A stretch of DNA of 64,000 nucleotides, from contig NZ_JAEUXI010000001.1 of NCBI RefSeq assembly GCF_016775005.1, positions 372,001 through 436,000 of the forward strand, read 5' to 3'. The notes under the pieces are model-generated. The model did not search any database and had not been told where the DNA came from. It saw only the letters and a program-made list of their open reading frames with translations. The position numbers and the translations under genes were made by a program. How positions within the stretch are numbered: the first letter of the stretch is position 1; each line of letters begins with the position of its first letter. Positions 26,793 to 34,018 of the stretch are shown here, piece after piece. Source of the DNA: Streptococcus suis (lineage in GTDB: Bacteria; Bacillota; Bacilli; Lactobacillales; Streptococcaceae).

Positions 26793-28352
26793 CTATCTAG
26801 GACTGTCTTTTTCAGACAAGTTTTTTACAAAGCCGCCTTCATTTTCCTTTTGAACCATGATATTAGCATGAATGTAAGCCTTAGCTGCCGCTTTCAATAC
26901 ATCAAAGTCGATTCCGTTGGCATTGAAAATCGTATCTGTTTGGATATTTTCAACTGAAACATTAACCGAAGCCTGGGCATCAATGCCATCTGTGATCGCA
27001 TCGATATTGAAGGTATCCAAACGAACGGCATGATTGAAGAACTGATCAATGGCATTGAAAATCGCTTCAATGGACCCTTTTCCATCAGCAACCAGTTCAA
27101 CCCTTTCCACTTCCTGGTTGACCATGATAACAGAGGCTGTAATGGTTTCATCCTTATGCGACACCAATTTCAAGTCTGCAAAATGGAAGCCATCTACATT
27201 TTCAACCGTTACACCCGCTACTAGGGCACGAATATCCGCATTGGTGATCTGCTGCTTTTTGTCCGCCAGATTTTTAAACTTGACAAAGAGAGTTTGCAGT
27301 TCCGCTTCATCGACGTCCAGTTGGAGTTCTTCCAATTTTTTGGCAAAAGCATGGCGACCAGAAAGTTTGCCCAAGGGGAGGGAGTTTGAAGTAAAACCAA
27401 CCAGCTCCGGGGTAATAATTTCATAGGTCAATGGATTTTTCAAGACACCGTCTTGATGAATGCCTGATTCGTGTGAGAAAGCATTGCCACCAACAACTGC
27501 CTTGTTCTTCGGAATAGAAAGACCTGAGAAACGTGATACCATCTCTGAGGTATTGACCGTTTCCGCCAATCGAATCGGGCTTTGGACATCATAAAAATCA
27601 GAACGAATTTCCAAAGCTACTGCCACCTCTTCCAAGGCAGCATTGCCTGCCCGCTCTCCGATACCATTGATGGTCCCTTCAATCCGACTTGCACCATTTT
27701 TAATGGCTGAAAGCGTGTTGGCAACCGCCATCCCAAGGTCATTGTGGCAATGGGGGCTGAAGCGAATATCACGGTCGGATTTCACATGTTCAATCAAGTA
27801 ACGAAAAATATAGCCGTACTCTTCCGGTGTCGTGAAACCAACAGTATCGGGAATATTGATGTAGCTTGCTCCTGCATCCACAGCTGTTTGCACCACCTCC
27901 AAAAGAAAGTCCAATTCTGTCCGTGTTGCATCCTCAGGTGAAAATTCGACCACCTCAAATTTCGAACGTGCATAGGTCACATGTTCCTTGATAGCTGCCA
28001 AAATCTCCTCCTTGGACTTATTGAGTTTAAACTCACGGTGGATGGGGCTGGTTGCGATAAAGACATGAATTTGAGGATATTTAGCATCTTTTAAAGCTTC
28101 ATAGCAGGCATCAATATCCGACTTAACAGAGCGCGCCAAACCTGAGACAGCTGTCTTGGTCAAGACTTTTGCAATGGCTTGCACCGCCTCAAACGAGTCC
28201 GGACTTGCTGCTGGAAAACCTGCTTCAATGGCAGATATCCCCCATTTTTCCAGTTGTTTGGCGATAGCAATTTTTTCCTTGATAGTAAAATGAACACCTG
28301 GTGTCTGTTCGCCGTCTCGAAGACTGGTATCTAAAAATTCGATGGTACGCAT
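26793..28352 (-). CDS. leuA: 2-isopropylmalate synthase
   Basis: LeuA condenses acetyl-CoA with 2-ketoisovalerate, the first committed step to leucine. The 519-residue product has FLDTSLRDGEQTPGVHF at the N-terminus, the metal-binding SPHCHNDLGMAVAN, INGIGERAGNA, and a C-terminal regulatory LeuA-dimer domain (from about residue 390). It is the first structural gene of leuA-leuB-DUF1294-leuC-leuD, behind a leader with attenuator and a CodY-like site. Confidence 0.97.
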   Translation of the reverse strand: MRTIEFLDTSLRDGEQTPGVHFTIKEKIAIAKQLEKWGISAIEAGFPAASPDSFEAVQAIAKVLTKTAVSGLARSVKSDIDACYEALKDAKYPQIHVFIATSPIHREFKLNKSKEEILAAIKEHVTYARSKFEVVEFSPEDATRTELDFLLEVVQTAVDAGASYINIPDTVGFTTPEEYGYIFRYLIEHVKSDRDIRFSPHCHNDLGMAVANTLSAIKNGASRIEGTINGIGERAGNAALEEVAVALEIRSDFYDVQSPIRLAETVNTSEMVSRFSGLSIPKNKAVVGGNAFSHESGIHQDGVLKNPLTYEIITPELVGFTSNSLPLGKLSGRHAFAKKLEELQLDVDEAELQTLFVKFKNLADKKQQITNADIRALVAGVTVENVDGFHFADLKLVSHKDETITASVIMVNQEVERVELVADGKGSIEAIFNAIDQFFNHAVRLDTFNIDAITDGIDAQASVNVSVENIQTDTIFNANGIDFDVLKAAAKAYIHANIMVQKENEGGFVKNLSEKDSPR

Positions 28353-28375
28353 ACTAAACTCCTTTTCTCACGCCT

Positions 28376-28426
28376 AAAATAAAAACATCTCACTTGGAAT
28401 CCAAGCGAGATGTGGTGCCCGCTTGG
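28376..28426 (-). promoter_or_regulatory. leu attenuator: terminator with competing antiterminator
   Basis: On the minus strand the terminator is CATCTCGCTTGG-at-TCCAAGTGAGATG followed by TTTTTATTTT (28376-28412). The upstream stretch CCAAGCG...CGCTTGG (28401-28426) can pair with the same CGCTTGG arm instead. The two structures are therefore mutually exclusive, as required for attenuation. Confidence 0.75.
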
Positions 28427-28456
28427 TAAGCCAAACAGGACTAATGCTTGTTAGCA

Positions 28457-28504
28457 CTAGCCCTGGTCCCTCAACAACAAGTTTTGTTTGACTGCTGACA
28501 TCAT
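28457..28504 (-). CDS. leu operon leader peptide with three consecutive Leu codons
   Basis: This 15-codon reading frame encodes MMSAVKQNLLLRDQG, with TTG-TTG-TTG for the three leucines. It lies in the leuA leader with an AGGGAG ribosome site upstream and the attenuator downstream. Ribosome stalling at these codons when Leu-tRNA is scarce would favour the antiterminator. Peptide-based leucine attenuation is known for other leu operons, including that of Lactococcus lactis. The assignment rests on the codon run and architecture. Confidence 0.8.
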   Translation of the reverse strand: MMSAVKQNLLLRDQG

Positions 28505-28533
28505 TGGCACTCTCCCTGAGATAGAATAGGTCC

Positions 28534-28562
28534 ATTCTACTAAAAAGAAGATAGTATGTCAA
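28534..28562 (-). promoter_or_regulatory. leuA operon promoter
   Basis: The minus strand has TTGACA (28562-28557), a 17-base spacer, then TAGAAT (28539-28534). It lies about 30 bases before the leader peptide start. Confidence 0.8.
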
Positions 28563-28581
28563 GAATTTTCTGTATTATCTA

Positions 28582-28596
28582 AATTATCAGAAAATA
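28582..28596 (-). promoter_or_regulatory. Candidate CodY operator upstream of leuA
   Basis: The minus strand TATTTTCTGATAATT matches the CodY consensus AATTTTCWGAAAATT at 13 of 15 positions, 20 bases upstream of the -35. A weaker match (AATTTTCTGTATTAT) lies at about 28564-28578 on the plus strand. CodY represses branched-chain amino acid synthesis in streptococci. Confidence 0.6.
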
Positions 28597-28604
28597 CAAT
28601 ACAA

Positions 28605-28630
28605 AGAAAAAGATTCAGGAATCTGAATCT
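28605..28630 (-). terminator. Terminator after padR
   Basis: The minus strand reads AGATTCAG-attc-CTGAATCT followed by TTTTTC. Confidence 0.75.
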
Positions 28631-29169
28631 CATTTCATTTTTAAGGTCTGTTTCAACCATTTGATTTGGTCACGGTTTCGTGCAATGGCTCTGGTCAAAA
28701 TCAGATAGTGACCATAGCGGTTTAACATGTCTTCCGGACTCGCAAAAAGATTGTTTTTTCGCTGCTCTAGGTGTTCCAAATGCTTATTGAGTAAGTCGAT
28801 TTGGGCATGGATGAGTTTAGGAATGCGCTGGTCATCCTTGTCCTTTATAAAGAATAACTTCAGGGTGAAAATATCCTTTTGTAAAGGCAATTCATAGTTG
28901 GGTTCTGACAACCAGTTTTCCAACATTTCCAATCCTAGTTCAGTAATTCCGTACTGCTTCTCTTTCTCGTTATTGGGAACGGGATGGCAAACAATCCAGC
29001 CATCTTCCGTCATCCGTTTGAGTTCTGGATAGACTTGACTATGGGCAACTTGCCAATACTCGCCAATTTCACGTGGGACATAATCAGTAATTTGTTTTCC
29101 AGTTACCTCTGTTTCCGACGTCGCAATGATGCCGAGAATGATATGAGGTAAAATCCGTTGCTTGGGCAT
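28630..29169 (-). CDS. PadR family transcriptional regulator
   Basis: This 179-residue regulator has an N-terminal PadR winged helix (about 1-90, HSQVYPELKRMTEDGWIV) and a C-terminal helical Vir/AphA-type dimerisation domain. Such proteins repress neighbouring genes in response to small ligands. It starts 1 base after udk and is transcribed with it. A perfect palindrome between the udk and oxidoreductase promoters is a candidate operator. Confidence 0.9.
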   Translation of the reverse strand: MPKQRILPHIILGIIATSETEVTGKQITDYVPREIGEYWQVAHSQVYPELKRMTEDGWIVCHPVPNNEKEKQYGITELGLEMLENWLSEPNYELPLQKDIFTLKLFFIKDKDDQRIPKLIHAQIDLLNKHLEHLEQRKNNLFASPEDMLNRYGHYLILTRAIARNRDQIKWLKQTLKMK

Positions 29170-29170
29170 T

Positions 29171-29806
29171 TTAACTACGCTCTCTTAAAATACTCTCTAC
29201 CTTGGTATTGATTAAGTCAATGGCTACAATATTTGAAACCCCTTCAGGAATCACGATATCTGCATACCGCTTGGTAGGCTCAATAAATTGATGGTACATT
29301 GGTTTAACTACCGAGGTATATTGATCAATGATACTATCCAAACTACGGCCACGTTCTTCCATGTCTCTCTTAATACGACGAATAATGCGGATATCATCAT
29401 CAGTATCTACAAAAATTTTGATATCCATCAAATCTCTCAACCGCTTGTCCTCTAAAACCAAGATTCCTTCAACGATGAAGACATCCTGAGGTTCTTGACG
29501 ATAGGTCTTATCTGAACGAGTGTGTTGGGTATAGTCATAAATGGGAATGTCCACTGCTCGACCTGCTAAAAGTTCGCTGATATGATAAATCATCAAATCA
29601 GTGTCAAAAGCCAGCGGATGGTCATAATTGGTTTGTATTCTTTCTTCATGGGTCAAATGAGACTGATTCTTATAATAGGAATCGTGCTCAATCATACAAA
29701 TACGGGCATCAGGGAAATTATTTAGGATGGCACGGGACACACTGGTCTTGCCTCCACCTGAACCACCAGTTACGCCAATAATAATGGGTTTTTGCTTCAT
29801 TATCAT
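29171..29806 (-). CDS. udk: Uridine kinase
   Basis: Udk phosphorylates uridine and cytidine in pyrimidine salvage. The 211-residue product has the P-loop [38 protein letters not shown] and [18 protein letters not shown]. The start may be the first or the third codon (MIMKQ); the latter has better spacing to GGAGATGATA. It is first in a udk-padR unit. Confidence 0.95.
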   Translation of the reverse strand: MIMKQKPIIIGVTGGSGGGKTSVSRAILNNFPDARICMIEHDSYYKNQSHLTHEERIQTNYDHPLAFDTDLMIYHISELLAGRAVDIPIYDYTQHTRSDKTYRQEPQDVFIVEGILVLEDKRLRDLMDIKIFVDTDDDIRIIRRIKRDMEERGRSLDSIIDQYTSVVKPMYHQFIEPTKRYADIVIPEGVSNIVAIDLINTKVESILRERS

Positions 29807-29826
29807 CTCCTTTTCTTTTCAATATT

Positions 29827-29851
29827 ATTTTAACATGAAACATGTTATAAT
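29827..29851. promoter_or_regulatory. Divergent udk/oxidoreductase promoters with palindromic operator candidate
   Basis: A perfect 7-3-7 palindrome TAACATG-aaa-CATGTTA lies at 29831-29847. The plus-strand extended -10 TGTTATAAT (29843-29851) and the minus-strand -10 TAAAAT (29832-29827) overlap its two ends. A dimeric repressor bound here would block both promoters. Confidence 0.6.
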
Positions 29852-29881
29852 GAAAAGAATAACACAAGGAAAAGAGAAAAT

Positions 29882-30862
29882 ATGATCAGATTTGGTGTCA
29901 TTGGTAGCTCATTTATCAGTCAAAAGTTTATAGAAACCGCACATTCCACCCAAAAATTTCAATTGTCTGCTGTTTTTTCAAGACAATTAGAACGAGCCCA
30001 GGAGTTTGCAGCACCCTTTCAATCTGCGCAAGCTTTCGCAGATTGGCAGGAATTTTTAGCCCAGGATCTAGATGCCATCTACATCGCAAGCCCAAATGCT
30101 TTGCATTACGAGCAAGCTAAGGCTGTCCTTCTGGCAGGAAAGCATGCTATCGTCGAAAAGCCCATGGTTTGCCATCCTGACCAGCTTGCTGAACTCCTTC
30201 GGATTGCTAAAGAAAACAAGGTTTTCCTCCTCGAAGCTGCTCGCAACACCTACGAAGCAGCCTTTGAATCCATTGGCTCCTTTTTACGAAATCACACTAT
30301 TTTGGGCGCTCAGTTTTCTTATGCCAAGTATTCCTCAAAGATGCCTGAGCTACTAGCCGGAACAAAACCCAATATCTTTTCCGAAAAGATGGCTGGCGGG
30401 GCCTTAATGGACCTAGGTGTCTATGCCTTGTATGCTAGCGTGACCCTCTTTGGTCCTGCACAAAAGGTCGCTTATCAAGCTCAGCAACTCCCAAATACTG
30501 TTGACCTCAATGGATTTGGGTACTTGGACTATGGCCACTTTCAAGTGGGTATCTTTGCTGGAAAAAATCTGACCAGCACCCTTGCAAATGAAATCTACAC
30601 AGACAAGGGGACCTTGGTGCTAGACAGCTGCCAACATATTCAGAAGGCTACCTTTTACTACCATGATGGAAGCCACATTGACTTGGACATTCAAGCCCCT
30701 TCCAATAACATGTTAGAAGAATGCCTTAGCTTTATCCATATCATTGAAAATGGTGACCAAGCCTTGGCTGATAGCCTGACCCAACGGGCTGAAGCTGTCC
30801 ATCAGGCCTTGTATGACATGCGTCAAGTAGCCGGCATCCACTTTTCATCCGACCCTATTTAA
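29882..30862 (+). CDS. Gfo/Idh/MocA family oxidoreductase
   Basis: The 326-residue product starts MIRFGVIGSSFISQKFIETA (Rossmann NAD(P)-binding). It has YIASPNALHYEQAKAVLLAGKHAIVEKP, which contains the EKP lysine of the family, and MAGGALMDLGVYALYA. The substrate is probably a sugar or cyclitol derivative, but this is not determinable. It diverges from udk-padR and is followed 12 bases later by a helicase gene. Confidence 0.92.
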   Translation: MIRFGVIGSSFISQKFIETAHSTQKFQLSAVFSRQLERAQEFAAPFQSAQAFADWQEFLAQDLDAIYIASPNALHYEQAKAVLLAGKHAIVEKPMVCHPDQLAELLRIAKENKVFLLEAARNTYEAAFESIGSFLRNHTILGAQFSYAKYSSKMPELLAGTKPNIFSEKMAGGALMDLGVYALYASVTLFGPAQKVAYQAQQLPNTVDLNGFGYLDYGHFQVGIFAGKNLTSTLANEIYTDKGTLVLDSCQHIQKATFYYHDGSHIDLDIQAPSNNMLEECLSFIHIIENGDQALADSLTQRAEAVHQALYDMRQVAGIHFSSDPI

Positions 30863-30898
30863 GCACAGAAAGGAATGGACTTTGTCCATCTCATAACC

Positions 30899-31981
30899 AT
30901 GAAATCACATTTTCCAACAAGCTGGACCACTCAGATGGAAGAGCTTCAATTTCAAGACTTTACCCCCATTCAAGAGGCTATTTTTACTCCAATCTCTGAA
31001 GGGAAAAACGTTTTAGCACTTAGCCCAACAGGTTCTGGAAAAACCTTAGCTTATCTCTGGCCTAGTCTCTTAAAGCTAAAGCCTAAAAAAGCCCAACAAT
31101 TACTCATTCTTGCACCAAATACAGAATTAGCGGGGCAGTTGTTCGATGTCTGTAAAACCTGGGGAGAAAGCCTCGGCTTAACCTGTCAGCTCTTTTTATC
31201 TGGTTCCAGTCAAAAACGCCAGATTGAGCGCTTAAAGAAAGGACCTGAAATCTTGATTGGCACACCAGGTCGTATATTTGAGCTGATTAAACTCAAAAAA
31301 ATCAAAATGATGAACGTTGAAACTATCGTCTTAGATGAATTCGATGAATTATTCAGCGATTCTCATTATCATTTCGTGGAGAAAATCGGCCACTATGTTC
31401 CAAAGGACTACCAATTCATTTACCTGAGTGCAACCAGCAAGTTTGACCCAAGTAAATTGGTGCCAGGTACCGTCACCATTGATGTCACAAAATCAGAAAC
31501 TTCTACCATCGACCACTACTACATCATGGTCGAAAAACGTGATCGTCTAGACTTATTGCGTAAGTTTGCAAACCTTCCTGATTTTCGTGCCCTAACCTTC
31601 TTTAATCAACTGTCAGACTTGGGTGCCAGTGAAGAGCGGCTCCAATTCCATCAAGCCAATGTCATTTCCTTGGCATCAGATGTCAATGTGAAATTCCGCA
31701 AAGTTATCTTGGAGCGTTTCAAACAAGGCCAATTACATCTCCTCTTAGCAACTGACTTGGTAGCACGTGGGATTGACATCGAAAACTTAGAATGTGTCTT
31801 AAACTATGACATTCCTTTTGATAAGGCTAGCTACACCCACCGCGCTGGACGAACCGGACGAATGGGCAAAGACGGTATGGTCATCACCATGGTCACGAGC
31901 AACTATGAACTCCAACAATTGAAAAAATTTGCTTCGGTCCAAGAAGTCGAATTAAAAAACCAACAATTATTTAAAAAATAA
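30899..31981 (+). CDS. DEAD-box-type RNA helicase
   Basis: The product is 360 residues from MKSHFPTSW; an earlier in-frame start at 30875 adds eight residues. Motifs are Q-motif FTPIQEAIF, motif I LSPTGSGKTL (41-50), Ib GTPGR, motif II DEFD instead of DEAD, motif III SATS, and motif VI HRAGRTGRMGK. DEAD-box proteins unwind RNA in ribosome assembly or mRNA decay. ATGGAC-ttt-GTCCAT, a short hairpin, lies between the AAAGGA site and the chosen start. Confidence 0.88.
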   Translation: MKSHFPTSWTTQMEELQFQDFTPIQEAIFTPISEGKNVLALSPTGSGKTLAYLWPSLLKLKPKKAQQLLILAPNTELAGQLFDVCKTWGESLGLTCQLFLSGSSQKRQIERLKKGPEILIGTPGRIFELIKLKKIKMMNVETIVLDEFDELFSDSHYHFVEKIGHYVPKDYQFIYLSATSKFDPSKLVPGTVTIDVTKSETSTIDHYYIMVEKRDRLDLLRKFANLPDFRALTFFNQLSDLGASEERLQFHQANVISLASDVNVKFRKVILERFKQGQLHLLLATDLVARGIDIENLECVLNYDIPFDKASYTHRAGRTGRMGKDGMVITMVTSNYELQQLKKFASVQEVELKNQQLFKK

Positions 31982-32010
31982 GAGGCTAGTAAAACTAGCC
32001 TCTTATTTTA
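31977..32010. terminator. Bidirectional terminator between helicase and pgdA
   Basis: AAATAAGAGGCTAG-taaaa-CTAGCCTCTTATTTT is a long perfect stem. It overlaps both stop codons. Confidence 0.88.
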
Positions 32011-33405
32011 TTGTGCTACGAGAGAATTATCTTTTGAATAATAGATACGTTGGCTGCTTAGCTGATCTCCTAAGACCTGGCTTGCAGTTCCAATCGTATA
32101 CCCCTTACTTAGCAAGTAAGATAAGACTCCATCTAGGGAAGCGACTGTTGATTGGTGGATATCGTGCAACAAGAGCACACCACCAGGATGGGCTTGTGCC
32201 TGAACTTCTTTTAAAATGCTTGTAGCATTCCGTGACTGCCAATCCTTAGAATCAATCGACCAGTTGATAATTGGCATCTGAATAGAAGACATGGTTGTTG
32301 CATCGATTGCACCATAAGGCGGTCGCATCAAGCTCGGCTTAAAGCCAACAGCTGCTTCGATAGCTGATTGTGTTTGTTGGATTTCTGCTGTTACATCTTT
32401 AGCAGAAAGTTTCGTCAAGTTTGGATGGCTCCAAGAATGGTTGGCAATCTCATGCCCTTCTGCTACCATTCTTTGCAGAATTGCTTCATTTCCTGTAACA
32501 GACTTTCCTAAGACAAAGAAGGTTGCCTTGACCTGGTATTTTTTCAAGATATCTAAAACTAGCGGTGTTGTGGCTGGATTTGGTCCATCATCAAAGGTTA
32601 AAGCAATCATGTTGCGGTATTTTTTTGCCTCTTCTTCTGCTAGATAAGTCTGATAACTAGCCTGATCCTGACTCGACAAATACTGACTATTGACCACAGG
32701 GAAAAAGCTAGCAATCGGTAGCCCAATCTGCTCGACCAAGTAGGTTTCTTTTGGTAGTAGTAAGAAAATCTGGCTATCTGAGTAAGAAAGTGTAAACTGG
32801 GTGAGGTCAGCAGTCTGAAATGCCTGTAGGATATTTGTTTTTTCTGTAGCATCAACTCCGAGCTGGTCCAAGCTTGCTGACAGGACCCCCTCAAATTGGG
32901 GACGGAGCGTTTCCATATCCGTTACCAAATCAGACAAATCAAAAGGATCTGCTTGGGCTGTCAATAAAACCTGACCGACCTCTTCAACTTGTTTTGAACT
33001 GATTTTAGTCCCCTTCATCTGGTAGCGATTGGAAAGAATCTCATGCTTAGTTACGGTTGAAAATTCAGAAGCTTGACTCTTAGAACGGACTTCTATGTAG
33101 TCTGAAATTCCTTTCTTTCCAGCTTGCTTGCCCAATTTCCCTTGGACATAGGCTTCTATTTTTGTTCTCACTGTTTCCAAAGGCTGCCCAGCTTCATTTT
33201 TAGGAATGGCCGCCGATACAATTGTAGTACCAACCTTTCCTTTTTGAACATAGATGTCAGCCTGTTTTTTCAGCTGACTTTCTTGCTGTTGAATAAATTG
33301 ATCCCATGTTCGGTACTGATAAAGTTGATAGGTTTTAAAACCTAAAACAACTATACAAGCTAACAAAATAACATTAACTACTGCTAAAATAACTGTTTTT
33401 CTCAT
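32008..33405 (-). CDS. pgdA: Peptidoglycan N-acetylglucosamine deacetylase
   Basis: This 465-residue membrane-anchored NodB/CE4 deacetylase removes acetyl groups from GlcNAc of peptidoglycan, which gives lysozyme resistance. The start at 33405 has GGGGAG upstream. The protein has an N-terminal membrane segment (about 5-25), an extracellular linker domain and a C-terminal CE4 domain. CE4 motifs are ALTFDDGPNP, HEIANHSWSHP (zinc histidines), LMRPPYGAID, and VLLLHDIH. PgdA is a described virulence factor of S. suis. Confidence 0.94.
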   Translation of the reverse strand: MRKTVILAVVNVILLACIVVLGFKTYQLYQYRTWDQFIQQQESQLKKQADIYVQKGKVGTTIVSAAIPKNEAGQPLETVRTKIEAYVQGKLGKQAGKKGISDYIEVRSKSQASEFSTVTKHEILSNRYQMKGTKISSKQVEEVGQVLLTAQADPFDLSDLVTDMETLRPQFEGVLSASLDQLGVDATEKTNILQAFQTADLTQFTLSYSDSQIFLLLPKETYLVEQIGLPIASFFPVVNSQYLSSQDQASYQTYLAEEEAKKYRNMIALTFDDGPNPATTPLVLDILKKYQVKATFFVLGKSVTGNEAILQRMVAEGHEIANHSWSHPNLTKLSAKDVTAEIQQTQSAIEAAVGFKPSLMRPPYGAIDATTMSSIQMPIINWSIDSKDWQSRNATSILKEVQAQAHPGGVLLLHDIHQSTVASLDGVLSYLLSKGYTIGTASQVLGDQLSSQRIYYSKDNSLVAQ

Positions 33406-33537
33406 CCTACTCCCCTCATTCTTGTACAAATCTTCACTACTATTCTATCAAATATTTTAGGAGGCCTCAACTAAGATTCGATATTTTTTGGAAAAATAGC
33501 TACCTTTTTTCAGATACTTTTCCGCAATTTCTTTACA

Positions 33538-33564
33538 AAAAACCTACTCATCTGAGTAGGTTTT
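33538..33564 (-). terminator. Terminator after glyoxalase-like gene
   Basis: AAAACCTACTCA-tc-TGAGTAGGTTTT forms a perfect stem with a U-run on the minus strand. Confidence 0.8.
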
Positions 33565-33567
33565 CTG

Positions 33568-33951
33568 CTAGTCTGCACGGATAACCTCGACACGGTAGCC
33601 ATCTGGATCCGTTACGAAATAATAGCGTCCAGGGCTGCCTGGTAATCCCTTGATGTCTGTCGTTGGATAGCCCAAGTCCTTGTGTTTTTGGTTGTCTCCT
33701 TCCAAATCATCTGATGAGAGAGCCAGGTGTGAGAAGCCGTCACCAACTGTATATGGTCCATGACCGTAGTTGTAGGTCAGTTCGATTTCAAATGAATCCC
33801 CTTCAAGTGCCAGATACACCAAGGTAAATTGATGGTCTGGATAGTCCTTTCGGCGGGTTTCCTTGAAACTAAAACCTTCTTCATAGAAGCGTTGAGATGC
33901 TTCGAGATTTTCCACACGCAAACAAGCGTGTAACATTTTTTTACTTGCCAT
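33568..33951 (-). CDS. gloA: VOC family protein, lactoylglutathione lyase-like
   Basis: This 127-residue glyoxalase I-like protein starts ASKKMLHACLRVENLEASQRFY. It has metal-binding candidates H8, E60-region (SFEIELTYN), H in GFSHLALSSDD and E near the C-terminus (GYRVEVI). It matches streptococcal GloA, which converts the methylglyoxal hemithioacetal. The ribosome site AGGAGGTAGC is strong. The gene stands alone between pgdA and the large surface protein. Confidence 0.88.
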   Translation of the reverse strand: MASKKMLHACLRVENLEASQRFYEEGFSFKETRRKDYPDHQFTLVYLALEGDSFEIELTYNYGHGPYTVGDGFSHLALSSDDLEGDNQKHKDLGYPTTDIKGLPGSPGRYYFVTDPDGYRVEVIRAD

Positions 33952-34018
33952 TTGCTACCTCCTTTTTTTTCGAGTATAGCACAGTTAGGAAAAAACTTCC
34001 ATTGACAGCACTTTTGTA

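Noticed and set aside
28376-28530. T-box riboswitch for leuA
   Set aside because: No TGGNACCGCG T-box sequence or stem I features are present. A leader peptide with three Leu codons explains the terminator better.
28374-28562. 62-residue minus-strand frame over the leu leader
   Set aside because: It crosses the promoter, leader peptide and terminator, and has no ribosome site at its start.
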